NCBI GenBank assembly: GCA_002469605.1
Contig: DKMV01000283.1
Coordinates: 1-5,286, forward strand
Source: Leclercia sp. UBA7405
GTDB taxonomy: Bacteria; Pseudomonadota; Gammaproteobacteria; Enterobacterales; Enterobacteriaceae
Length of the DNA: 5,286 bases
Direction of reading: 5' to 3'
Positions 1-5,271 of the stretch are shown here, in pieces (within the stretch, counting starts at the first letter, position 1; each line of letters opens with the position of its first letter). Position numbers and translations under genes: made by a program. A model generated the notes under the pieces. It was not told the origin of the DNA, ran no database searches, and saw only the letters and a program-made list of their open reading frames with translations.

Positions 1-521
1 ACGTGGGCCAGCATCAGATGTGGACCGCGCAGGCCTATCCTCTGAACCGTCCCCGCCAGTGGCTCACCTCCGGCGGCCTGGGGACCATGGGCTTTGGCCT
101 GCCGGCGGCCATTGGCGCGGCGCTGGCCAATCCGGATCGCAAGGTTATTTGCTTCTCCGGCGACGGCAGCCTGATGATGAATATCCAGGAGATGGCCACC
201 GCGGCGGAAAACCAGCTGGATGTGAAAATTATCCTGATGAACAACGAAGCGCTGGGGCTGGTACATCAGCAGCAGAGCCTGTTCTACAAGCAGGGGGTCT
301 TTGCCGCTACCTATCCTGGCACCATCAACTTTATGCAGATTGCCGCCGGGTTTGGCCTCTATACCTGCGATCTGAATGCCGAAGAGGACGCCCAGGCCGC
401 CCTGCAGGCGGCAATTTCGCGCCCCGGTCCGGCGCTGATCCACGTGCGTATCGACGCGCAACAAAAAGTCTATCCAATGGTCCCGCCAGGGGCAGCCAAT
501 ACCGAAATGGTGGGGGAATAA
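1..521 (+). CDS. ilvB: Acetohydroxyacid synthase I, catalytic (large) subunit, C-terminal part
   Basis: This is the 3' end of the gene, cut by the window start. The frame is open from base 1, and the first complete codon is the GTG at position 3, an internal Val rather than a start. About 172 residues of a protein of roughly 560 are visible. The enzyme condenses two pyruvates to acetolactate, or pyruvate with 2-ketobutyrate to acetohydroxybutyrate, in the cytoplasm; this is the first common step of Val/Leu/Ile synthesis. The visible part is the C-terminal thiamine-diphosphate-binding domain. The GDGS motif (visible residues 53-56) and the Asn-Asn pair (80-81) form the classic GDG-X24-NN ThDP/Mg binding signature. 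The sequence GQHQMW near the start and the tail VPPGAANTEMVGE match E. coli IlvB closely as I recall it, which separates it from the IlvI and IlvG isozymes. ilvN starts 3 bp after the stop, so the two are co-transcribed. The promoter and leader-peptide region lie outside the window. Confidence 0.97.
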   Translation, partial: VGQHQMWTAQAYPLNRPRQWLTSGGLGTMGFGLPAAIGAALANPDRKVICFSGDGSLMMNIQEMATAAENQLDVKIILMNNEALGLVHQQQSLFYKQGVFAATYPGTINFMQIAAGFGLYTCDLNAEEDAQAALQAAISRPGPALIHVRIDAQQKVYPMVPPGAANTEMVGE

Positions 522-524
522 GCC

Positions 525-812
525 ATGCAGAAACAACACGATAACGTCATTCTGGAACTCACCGTCCGCAACCACCCTGGCGTCATGACCCACGTCTGCG
601 GGCTCTTCGCCCGCCGGGCCTTTAACGTGGAGGGGATCCTCTGTTTGCCGATTCAGGGCAGCGAGCACAGCCGCATCTGGTTGCTGGTAAATGACGACCA
701 GCGTCTGGAGCAGATGATGGCGCAGATCGACAAGCTGGAGGATGTCACAAAAGTGGTGCGTAACCAGTCCGATCCCACCATGTTTAACAAAATTGCGGTC
801 TTTTTCGAGTAG
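525..812 (+). CDS. ilvN: Acetohydroxyacid synthase I, regulatory (small) subunit
   Basis: A complete 95-residue protein, essentially the length of E. coli IlvN (96 aa). It is the small subunit that activates IlvB and gives valine feedback inhibition. It consists of a single ACT domain, beginning at [20 protein letters not shown] (about residues 7-26), the strand-loop-helix where family members bind the effector amino acid. The segment [14 protein letters not shown] and the end [13 protein letters not shown] are hallmarks of the IlvN type. IlvH of isozyme III carries an extra C-terminal domain that is absent here. The ATG lies 3 bp after the ilvB stop, with a G-rich Shine-Dalgarno (GGGGG, inside the end of ilvB) about 9 nt upstream, so translation is probably coupled. 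In E. coli uhpA follows ilvN; here a hairpin and an opposing LysR gene follow instead. Confidence 0.97.
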   Translation: MQKQHDNVILELTVRNHPGVMTHVCGLFARRAFNVEGILCLPIQGSEHSRIWLLVNDDQRLEQMMAQIDKLEDVTKVVRNQSDPTMFNKIAVFFE

Positions 813-819
813 GTTTATT

Positions 820-860
820 CACTGTGATAGCCGGGCATAATGGTTGCCTGGCTATCTGTG
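820..860. terminator. Hairpin at the ilvN / LysR convergent junction, probable bidirectional terminator
   Basis: GATAGCCGGGCA (826-837) pairs with TGCCTGGCTATC (845-856) across a 7-nt loop, giving a 12-bp stem with one G-T wobble on the plus strand. An outer CAC (820-822) / GTG (858-860) pairing extends it across a small internal loop. It begins 7 nt after the ilvN stop and covers the last codons of the convergent LysR gene, the position expected of a shared terminator. Neither strand has a good run of T after the stem, so it may need Rho, or may act mainly as a 3'-end stabiliser. Confidence 0.55.
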
Positions 861-1757
861 CCGCTGGCTGGTCTCCAGCAGCAGCCCCCGCAGCCACGCC
901 TGCGCCGGGTTGCGGTGTACCCGCCCGTGCCAGGCCATGCTTTTGGTAAAGCCGGGCACCGCCAGAGGGGGTTCGCAGACGAACATCCCCGGCCGGTTTT
1001 CCGCCATCCGCTCCGGCACTACGGCTATCATGTCGCTTATCGCCAGCACCTCCGGCAGCACTAAAAAACTGCTCACCGACAGGCCCACGCGCCGGCTGCG
1101 GCCAATTCTGGCCAGCGCGTCGTCGGTCACGCCGTGAAAGCTCTCCCCTTCATAAGAGACCAGCACCTGCTCCAGCGCGCAAAAACGCGCCAGCGAGAGC
1201 GGCATGCCCGCGTCCGGATGATCGGCGCGCATCATGCAGACATAACGCTCTTCAAAGAGTGTGCGGCTATGGAGCTCGCCAGGCGTGGTGGGCGGCGTGA
1301 GCAGGGCGAGATCGATCTTCCCCTGCTCCAGCCGTGCGGTGAGGCGCTCCGGCTCGACGGGCACAACGCGCACGCGGATGCCGGGCGCTGCGGTTTTGAG
1401 GAGGGCGATAAAGGGCACGATCACCGCACGCAGGGCGTAGTCGGTGGCCGCCACGGTGAAGGTCATTTCGGCGGTATGCGGGGTGAATTCAAGCGGCTGT
1501 AGCAGGGCGTCGATATCGGCAAGGACGCGCTTTACCGGCGCGGCCAGCGCTTGCGCCCGTATCGTGGGCACCATACCGTGCGGCGCGCGGATAAACAGCG
1601 GATCGTCGAAGTGGGCCCGCAGGCGGTTGAGCATACCGCTCACCGCGGGCTGGGTCAGCGCCAGGCGCTCTGCCGCGCGGGTGACGCTGCGCTCATCCAG
1701 CAGTGCGTCCAGCGTTTTTAACAGGTTCAAATCCAGGGTGCGCAGATCCTTTTTCAT
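852..1757 (-). CDS. LysR-type transcriptional regulator (NodD/NahR/DntR-like)
   Basis: A complete 301-residue protein, typical of LysR-type regulators (about 290-330 aa). The N-terminal winged helix-turn-helix spans about residues 8-66, with the HTH core SVTRAAERLALTQPAVSGML (24-43), then DDPLFIR (51-57) and GMVPT (61-65), the standard LysR wing. An effector-binding domain of periplasmic-binding-protein fold follows from about residue 97. It opens with FTVAATDYA, which resembles the NahR/DntR/LinR and NodD branch, many of whose members sense aromatic compounds. The ligand here is unknown. The start ATG (1755-1757) is supported by GGAG 7 nt upstream and by the MKKDLRTLDLNLL opening usual in this branch. 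It is divergent from yicN across 100 bp and convergent with ilvN. It is not YidZ of E. coli, as the sequence differs well beyond the HTH. Candidate target sites are the two ATC-N9-GAT dyads upstream of the SRPBCC gene. I see no such dyad in its own promoter region, so autoregulation through that motif is not evident. Confidence 0.93.
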   Translation of the reverse strand: MKKDLRTLDLNLLKTLDALLDERSVTRAAERLALTQPAVSGMLNRLRAHFDDPLFIRAPHGMVPTIRAQALAAPVKRVLADIDALLQPLEFTPHTAEMTFTVAATDYALRAVIVPFIALLKTAAPGIRVRVVPVEPERLTARLEQGKIDLALLTPPTTPGELHSRTLFEERYVCMMRADHPDAGMPLSLARFCALEQVLVSYEGESFHGVTDDALARIGRSRRVGLSVSSFLVLPEVLAISDMIAVVPERMAENRPGMFVCEPPLAVPGFTKSMAWHGRVHRNPAQAWLRGLLLETSQRHR

Positions 1758-1857
1758 CGCCTCTCTCCACCTTTTTTCAGTTCACTATTATGGCCTTGTC
1801 CGCTGTCGACGCCCGACGTTTCCCGATATCATGTGCGGCATATTTTAAGGAGAACGC
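1758..1857. promoter_or_regulatory. Divergent intergenic region between the LysR gene and yicN
   Basis: A 100-bp spacer that must hold the 5' signals of both divergent genes. On the plus strand TAAGGAG (1846-1852), 5 nt before the yicN ATG, is a strong ribosome binding site. On the minus strand GGAG lies 7 nt before the LysR start. TATTAT (1786-1791, plus) and its complement ATAATA are plausible -10 elements, but no convincing -35 hexamer sits 16-18 bp away on either strand. Promoter positions are therefore not assigned. Confidence 0.45.
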
Positions 1858-2310
1858 ATGATCTGGATAATGCTGGCGACCCTCGCAGTCGTGTTTGTTG
1901 TAGGATTTCGCATCCTGACCTCGGATTCCCGCCGCGCGATTAAACGCTTAAGCGAACGTCTGGGGATCACGCTGGTACCGGTAGAGTCGATGATCGATCA
2001 GTTTGGTAAAACTCCCGGCAACGAGTTCATCCGCTATCTTGAGCGCCCGGACGAGGCCCACCTGCAAAACGCCGCCCAGGTACTGCTGATCTGGCAGGTC
2101 TGCATTGTCGACGGCAGCGAGACGAACCTGCAAACCTGGCACCGCCTGCTGCGCAAAGCGCGTCTTGCCGCCCCCATCACCGATGCGCAGATTCGCCTCG
2201 CCCTTGGCTTTATGCGCGAGATGGACCCGGACCCGCAGGAGCTGAACGCCTTCCAGCTGCGCTACAACCAGCTTTTTGCGCCGGAAGAGGGCGTCTTTTA
2301 TCTGCACTGA
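1858..2310 (+). CDS. yicN: YicN-like DUF1198 membrane-anchored protein
   Basis: A complete 150-residue protein matching E. coli YicN (DUF1198) closely in length and sequence as I remember it, including the opening MIWIMLATLAVVFVVGFR, the middle AHLQNAAQVLLIWQ and the end GVFYLH. Residues 2-20 form one hydrophobic segment followed by basic residues (SRRAIKR, 24-30). This fits an N-terminal membrane anchor with the bulk of the protein in the cytoplasm by the positive-inside rule. The rest is soluble and helical, with the conserved patches VDGSETN (84-90) and ARLAAPITDAQIRLALGFMRE (101-121). The molecular function is unknown; no catalytic motif is visible. The ATG is fixed by a strong TAAGGAG 5 nt upstream. 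It has an AT-rich, dyad-rich spacer downstream and probably forms its own transcription unit, although no clear terminator separates it from the SRPBCC gene. Confidence 0.92.
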   Translation: MIWIMLATLAVVFVVGFRILTSDSRRAIKRLSERLGITLVPVESMIDQFGKTPGNEFIRYLERPDEAHLQNAAQVLLIWQVCIVDGSETNLQTWHRLLRKARLAAPITDAQIRLALGFMREMDPDPQELNAFQLRYNQLFAPEEGVFYLH

Positions 2311-2311
2311 T

Positions 2312-2326
2312 ATCACCAAATGTGAT
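2312..2326. promoter_or_regulatory. Dyad ATC-N9-GAT, candidate LysR-type box, upstream copy
   Basis: ATCACCAAATGTGAT begins 2 nt after the yicN stop. With the flanking T (2311) and A (2327) it forms a perfect TATCAC-N5-GTGATA palindrome. The spacing ATC-N9-GAT (T-N11-A) is the core format of LysR-type binding sites, best known from NodD nod boxes. It matches a second dyad 72 bp downstream (2384-2398) at 11 of 15 positions. Assignment to the LysR protein at 852-1757 is inference. A binding site for another regulator, or a short RNA hairpin (6-bp stem, 5-nt loop), is also possible. Confidence 0.4.
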
Positions 2327-2331
2327 AGGGA

Positions 2332-2360
2332 TTATAAAGTATCGCCATTAGATTTATATC
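2332..2360 (+). promoter_or_regulatory. AT-rich candidate promoter for the SRPBCC gene
   Basis: This is the AT-rich stretch between the two dyads. One reading takes TATATC (2355-2360) as -10 with TTATAA (2332-2337) as -35 at 17-bp spacing. Another takes TATAAA (2333-2338) as -10 with no good -35, which would suit an activator bound at the 2312-2326 dyad. Both are weak matches to sigma-70 consensus, so the exact start is undecided. Confidence 0.25.
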
Positions 2361-2376
2361 ACCCGCGGGCGCACCA

Positions 2377-2405
2377 TCACCTCATCAACCAACATGATGA
2401 GGTGA
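2377..2405 (+). promoter_or_regulatory. Perfect inverted repeat covering the ribosome binding site of the SRPBCC gene; contains a second ATC-N9-GAT dyad
   Basis: TCACCTCATCA (2377-2387) and TGATGAGGTGA (2395-2405) are perfect 11-bp complements around the 7-nt loop ACCAACA. The right arm holds the Shine-Dalgarno GAGGTG (2399-2404), 4 nt before the ATG at 2409. In RNA the stem would bury the ribosome binding site. As DNA it is an operator-like palindrome whose core ATCAACCAACATGAT (2384-2398) has the same ATC-N9-GAT form as the upstream dyad. Either role, or both, would affect expression of the gene. Which one applies cannot be decided from sequence. Confidence 0.55.
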
Positions 2406-2408
2406 ACC

Positions 2409-2936
2409 ATGAAACAATCCGCCATTATCTGGCCGAATGACTATCTGCCAGGCACCACCGATAACTTTGCCTCCAACGAAATCATCGTCGCCAACGTGAC
2501 GGCAAAAGAAGTCTGGGCGCAGCTTAACGACACGACGCTGTGGCCCGGCTATTACAGCAACGCCCAGGATATTCGCTTTCATGACGGCAGCGGCCCTCTG
2601 CTGCATGCGAATGCCCGCTTTCGCTTTACCACTTTTGGCTTCCCGGTAGAGGCGCAGGTGACGGAATATGTCCCACCCGCAGAGGGTGAAGCGGCGAGAA
2701 TGGCGTGGCACGGTTGGGTAGAAGGGGACGAGAACGCCCGTCTGGACGTGATCCACGCCTGGCTGTTCGAAGATCTGCCGGGTAACCGGGTGCGCATCCT
2801 GACCCAGGAGTCGCAAAAAGGCGTACCGGCGCAGGAGCTGGCCCGCACCGTGCCGAATCCGATGATTAACGGCCATCAGGAGTGGATCGTCGGGCTGGCG
2901 GAGGCGGCGCGGAAAGAAAAGTTGTCGAAACGTTAA
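2409..2936 (+). CDS. SRPBCC (START/polyketide-cyclase-like) family protein
   Basis: A complete 175-residue cytoplasmic protein with no signal peptide or membrane segment. It shows the usual SRPBCC order. A first strand (about 22-30, SNEIIVANV) leads into a helix TAKEVWAQLNDTTLWPGYYSN (31-51), which fits the 'VWxxLtdxxxWpxW' pattern of the family. Strands with the GSGPLLHANARFRFTTFGFPVEAQVTEY segment (60-87) follow, then MAWHGW (98-103), a strand around AWLFEDLPGNRVRILTQES (117-135), and a long C-terminal helix (about 152-172, INGHQEWIVGLAEAARKEK) that closes the hydrophobic cavity. The family binds or converts small hydrophobic ligands; the ligand or reaction here is unknown and no catalytic residue can be named. 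The start is set by GAGGTG 4 nt upstream, within a perfect inverted repeat. I do not recall an E. coli K-12 homologue between yicN and nepI, so this looks like an accessory gene. nepI begins 62 bp downstream in the same direction. Confidence 0.85.
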   Translation: MKQSAIIWPNDYLPGTTDNFASNEIIVANVTAKEVWAQLNDTTLWPGYYSNAQDIRFHDGSGPLLHANARFRFTTFGFPVEAQVTEYVPPAEGEAARMAWHGWVEGDENARLDVIHAWLFEDLPGNRVRILTQESQKGVPAQELARTVPNPMINGHQEWIVGLAEAARKEKLSKR

Positions 2937-2998
2937 ATTCGTCACATTTTTGATGATAAACTGCGCGGCTTTCCCGCACGTTTACATCAGGTGACGCC
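2937..2998 (+). promoter_or_regulatory. nepI leader with ribosome binding site and weak promoter candidate
   Basis: AGGTGA (2989-2994) lies 4 nt before the nepI ATG and is a good Shine-Dalgarno. GATAAA (2955-2960) with TTAAAT (2933-2938, overlapping the SRPBCC stop) at 16-bp spacing is a weak sigma-70 candidate. No terminator with a T run separates the SRPBCC gene from nepI, so read-through is also possible. Confidence 0.3.
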
Positions 2999-4189
2999 AT
3001 GACAGAACAGATCCACACCACGACTCCACCGCAGACCAAAGAGGTGACCCGCCCCAACTGGTCGGCGGTTTTCTCCGTGGCATTTTGCGTCGCCTGCCTG
3101 ATTACCGTGGAGTTTCTGCCGGTCAGCCTGCTCACGCCGATGGCGCAGGATCTGGGTATTTCTGAAGGGCTGGCGGGCCAGTCGGTCACCGTCACCGCCT
3201 TTGTCGCCATGTTTGCCAGTCTGTTTATTACCCAGGCGATTGGCACCATCGATCGCCGCAAGGTGGTGATCCTCTTTTCTGTCCTGCTGACCCTCTCCTG
3301 CCTGCTGGTCTCATTTGCCGATAACTTTATGTTGCTGCTGCTGGGCCGCGCCTGCCTGGGGCTGGGGCTGGGCGGCTTCTGGGCGATGTCTGCATCGCTT
3401 ACCATGCGCCTGGTGCCGGCACGTACGGTGCCGAAAGCGCTGTCGGTGATCTTCGGCGCGGTCTCTATTGCGCTGGTGATCGCCGCGCCGCTGGGCAGCT
3501 TCCTCGGCGGGATTATCGGCTGGCGCAACGTCTTTAACGCCGCCGCGGTGATGGGAGTGATCTGTATTTTTTGGGTCTGGAAAGCGCTGCCGTCCCTGCC
3601 GGGTGAAGCCGCGCACCACAAGCAGAACATGCTCAGCCTGCTGAAGCGCCCCGGCGTGATGGCGGGCATGATCGCCATCTTTATGTCGTTTGCCGGACAG
3701 TTTGCCTTCTTTACCTATATCCGCCCGGTGTTTACCACCATGGCGGGCTTTGACGTGGACGGCCTGACGTTAGTGCTGCTGAGCTTTGGTATCGCCAGCT
3801 TTGTCGGCACCTCGCTGTCGGCGCAGTTCCTTAAGCGCTCCCTGAAGGTGGCCCTGGCAGGCGCACCGCTGGTGCTGGCCGCCAGCGCGTTAGTGCTGAT
3901 CCTCTGGGGCAGCGACAAGTGGGTGGCCTCAGCCATCGCCATTATCTGGGGCTTTGCCTTTGCGCTGGTGCCGGTGGGCTGGTCCACCTGGATCACCCGC
4001 TCGCTGGCCGATCAGGCAGAAAAGGCCGGGTCGATTCAGGTGGCAGTGATCCAGCTGGCAAACACCTGCGGCGCGGCGGTGGGCGGCGTGGCGCTGGACC
4101 ACCTCGGGCTGACGTCCCCGCTGGTGATTTCCGGCACCCTGATGCTGCTGACGGCACTGCTGGTGGCGGGAAAGGTGAAGGCGAAGTAA
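2999..4189 (+). CDS. nepI: Purine ribonucleoside efflux pump, MFS transporter
   Basis: A complete 396-residue inner-membrane protein of the usual NepI length, very similar to E. coli NepI (formerly YicM) as I remember it along the whole chain, for example [18 protein letters not shown] (17-34) and [17 protein letters not shown]. NepI is a proton-driven exporter of inosine, guanosine and related purine ribonucleosides, and belongs to the DHA1 drug:H+ antiporter group. About 12 hydrophobic segments are visible from residue 22 on. The loop between helices 2 and 3 holds the motif-A remnant GTIDRRKV (82-89). [15 protein letters not shown] (116-130) matches the helix-4 motif B region. [19 protein letters not shown] (153-171) before GWRNVF matches antiporter motif C. 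The central loop is around 195-215 ([16 protein letters not shown]). The start has AGGTGA 4 nt upstream. It converges with yicL across 48 bp that hold a palindromic repeat. Control by the upstream LysR protein is possible only if transcription runs through from the SRPBCC gene. Confidence 0.95.
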   Translation: MTEQIHTTTPPQTKEVTRPNWSAVFSVAFCVACLITVEFLPVSLLTPMAQDLGISEGLAGQSVTVTAFVAMFASLFITQAIGTIDRRKVVILFSVLLTLSCLLVSFADNFMLLLLGRACLGLGLGGFWAMSASLTMRLVPARTVPKALSVIFGAVSIALVIAAPLGSFLGGIIGWRNVFNAAAVMGVICIFWVWKALPSLPGEAAHHKQNMLSLLKRPGVMAGMIAIFMSFAGQFAFFTYIRPVFTTMAGFDVDGLTLVLLSFGIASFVGTSLSAQFLKRSLKVALAGAPLVLAASALVLILWGSDKWVASAIAIIWGFAFALVPVGWSTWITRSLADQAEKAGSIQVAVIQLANTCGAAVGGVALDHLGLTSPLVISGTLMLLTALLVAGKVKAK

Positions 4190-4198
4190 CGTTACTTT

Positions 4199-4231
4199 CC
4201 CTCTCCCGTGGGAGAGGGTCAGGGTGAGGGC
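4199..4231. repeat. Palindromic intergenic repeat (REP-like), copy 1, between nepI and yicL
   Basis: CCCTCTCCC (4199-4207) and GGGAGAGGG (4210-4218) are perfect 9-bp complements with only GT between them, followed by the tail TCAGGGTGAGGGC (4219-4231). The same stem-plus-GGGTGAGG layout recurs at 5217-5250. Elements of this look are common in intergenic regions of enterobacterial genomes. The spacer between the two convergent stops is only 48 bp, so the repeat fills most of it and may act as the 3'-end structure for both transcripts. No T tract follows on either strand, so it is not a canonical intrinsic terminator. Confidence 0.75.
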
Positions 4232-4237
4232 TTCAGG

Positions 4238-5143
4238 CTACGCCGATGCCTTCACTCTTCTTCTTGAATCCAGAGAAATCAGCACCACCGACGACACAAT
4301 CAACAGCGTGCCCAGCCAGTCCGGCAGCGAGAACGCTACTCCCAGCAATACCACCGATAACAACGCGCTGCTTAGCGGCTCGGCGCAGCTCAGGATGCTC
4401 GCCTTCGGCCCACCGATCATCTGCGCCCCTTTCAGATAGAGGCTGAACGTCAGCGCCGTGCCTATCACCACCAGATAGAAAAACGCCAGCAGCAGCGTGC
4501 CGTCAATCGCGAAGGTAGCGCCGCGCCCGGCATAGAATGGGGTTAGCATCAGGCCGGCCAGCAGCATACTCCAGCCGACAATCGGCAGCGTGCCGTAGCG
4601 GGCAATCAGGGTGGAGGGGTAGGTGGTGTAAAACGCCGCCGCAAATGCCGAGGCGATCCCCCACACCAGCGCGGCAGGAGAGATGGAGAGCGAGGTCGGA
4701 TCCCCGTGGGTTACCAGCAGGAAGGTGCCGATAAGCGAGGTGAGAATAGCGGCGAAGACAAAGATCCCCGGGCGGGCTTTGCGGGCGATGGCAAACCACG
4801 CCACGATAATGGTGGGCGACAGGAATTGCAGTACGGTAGCGGTGGCAGCGTTGGATTTTTCAATCGTCACCAGGAAGGTGAGCTGAACCACCAGGGCGCC
4901 AAACAGAGAAAAGATCAGCAGGCTCAGGGCATCTTTGCGATTTTTGATGACCGAAAAAATCTTGTCGCCGTGCATAAACGACAGGGTCAGCAGGATCACG
5001 CCGGTAAACAGCAGGCGGATCATGGTCAGATAGGGCGATGAAATCTGACTTTTTTCCATGATGTACTGCGCGCAAACCCCTGAGCTTCCCCATAAAATGG
5101 CAGCGATCAGAACGTTGAGCATCCCTCTTTTTGTGGCACCCAT
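4238..5143 (-). CDS. yicL: EamA/DMT-superfamily inner-membrane permease YicL
   Basis: A complete 301-residue protein, close in length to E. coli YicL (about 307 aa) and very similar as I recall it ([20 protein letters not shown] near the start, [20 protein letters not shown] near 244-263). It has about ten hydrophobic helices in two EamA repeats, roughly 8-144 and 157-290. The repeats are marked by LWGSSG (17-22) in the first and by [10 protein letters not shown] with the closing [14 protein letters not shown] in the second. EamA carriers are secondary transporters of metabolites, and several export amino acids or related compounds; the YicL substrate is not known. The C-terminus is short and basic ([10 protein letters not shown]). 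The ATG (5141-5143) has AGGGGAG 3 nt upstream. It converges on nepI and is flanked on both sides by copies of the same palindromic repeat. Confidence 0.93.
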   Translation of the reverse strand: MGATKRGMLNVLIAAILWGSSGVCAQYIMEKSQISSPYLTMIRLLFTGVILLTLSFMHGDKIFSVIKNRKDALSLLIFSLFGALVVQLTFLVTIEKSNAATATVLQFLSPTIIVAWFAIARKARPGIFVFAAILTSLIGTFLLVTHGDPTSLSISPAALVWGIASAFAAAFYTTYPSTLIARYGTLPIVGWSMLLAGLMLTPFYAGRGATFAIDGTLLLAFFYLVVIGTALTFSLYLKGAQMIGGPKASILSCAEPLSSALLSVVLLGVAFSLPDWLGTLLIVSSVVLISLDSRRRVKASA

Positions 5144-5146
5144 TGG

Positions 5147-5173
5147 CTCCCCTGCGGTTGGTTGGTTGTTATA
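5147..5173 (-). promoter_or_regulatory. yicL ribosome binding site and -10 candidate
   Basis: On the minus strand AGGGGAG (5147-5153) is the Shine-Dalgarno. TATAAC (5168-5173) matches the sigma-70 -10 consensus at five of six bases and would give a leader of about 15-20 nt. No -35 hexamer is recognisable 16-18 bp further upstream, so the promoter call is weak; the ribosome binding site is sound. Confidence 0.35.
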
Positions 5174-5193
5174 GCGGTCGACAGGATAGCATG

Positions 5194-5226
5194 GGAGGAG
5201 GGTGCCCTGTAGGGTTCCCTCTCTCC
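5194..5226. repeat. Imperfect inverted repeat upstream of yicL, overlapping the second palindromic repeat
   Basis: GGAGGAGGGTGCCCT (5194-5208) and AGGGTTCCCTCTCTCC (5211-5226) are near-complements around GT, with one unpaired base and a two-base mismatch. The right arm also forms the left arm of the repeat at 5217-5250, so the two hairpins exclude each other. It may be a decayed extra copy of the same repeat family in inverted orientation. Confidence 0.45.
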
Positions 5227-5250
5227 ATGGGAGAGGTCTGGGGTGAGGAC
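5217..5250. repeat. Palindromic intergenic repeat (REP-like), copy 2
   Basis: CCTCTC (5218-5223) pairs with GAGAGG (5231-5236), and CC (5225-5226) with GG (5229-5230), around a bulged T at 5224. The tail TCTGGGGTGAGGAC follows. This is a slightly degenerate version of the element at 4199-4231, in the same orientation. It lies upstream of yicL. Confidence 0.65.
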
Positions 5251-5271
5251 TCCAGACCGCACCGGCCAGTC

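Noticed and set aside
3..5. GTG at position 3 as a start codon for a short protein
   Set aside because: The codon is an internal Val of IlvB; the reading frame and the conserved sequence continue upstream of the window.
1444..1848. Plus-strand open frame of 134 codons opposite the 5' end of the LysR gene
   Set aside because: It is antisense to the conserved HTH region, with composition dominated by Arg/Ser/Ala, and shows no independent support.
1758..1857. ATC-N9-GAT box for LysR autoregulation in its own promoter region
   Set aside because: Searched by eye on both strands and not found. The ATG-N5-CAT around 1831-1841 is too short a dyad to count.
2311..2327. TATCAC-N5-GTGATA read as a CRP site
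   Set aside because: CRP sites have TGTGA on the left and TCACA on the right with a 6-bp spacer. Here the half-sites are in the opposite order with a 5-bp spacer, so it does not fit.
2385..2945. Minus-strand open frame of 186 codons opposite the SRPBCC gene
   Set aside because: It covers the SRPBCC gene completely on the other strand and resembles no family. The plus-strand frame has the ribosome binding site and a recognisable fold pattern.
2866..3678. Long minus-strand open frame (270 codons) opposite nepI
   Set aside because: It lies antisense to a clearly conserved transporter, its translation is low-complexity Arg/Ala/Pro/Thr-rich with no domain pattern, and no ribosome binding site is evident. 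It is a by-product of GC-rich codon use.
4186..4195. 10-bp palindrome GTAACGTTAC at the nepI stop
   Set aside because: It is short, partly coding, without a partner copy, and too small to support an operator or terminator call.
4199..4218. Copy 1 of the repeat as an intrinsic terminator for nepI
   Set aside because: The stem is strong but the loop is only 2 nt and a G-rich tail, not a T run, follows. It is kept as a repeat only.
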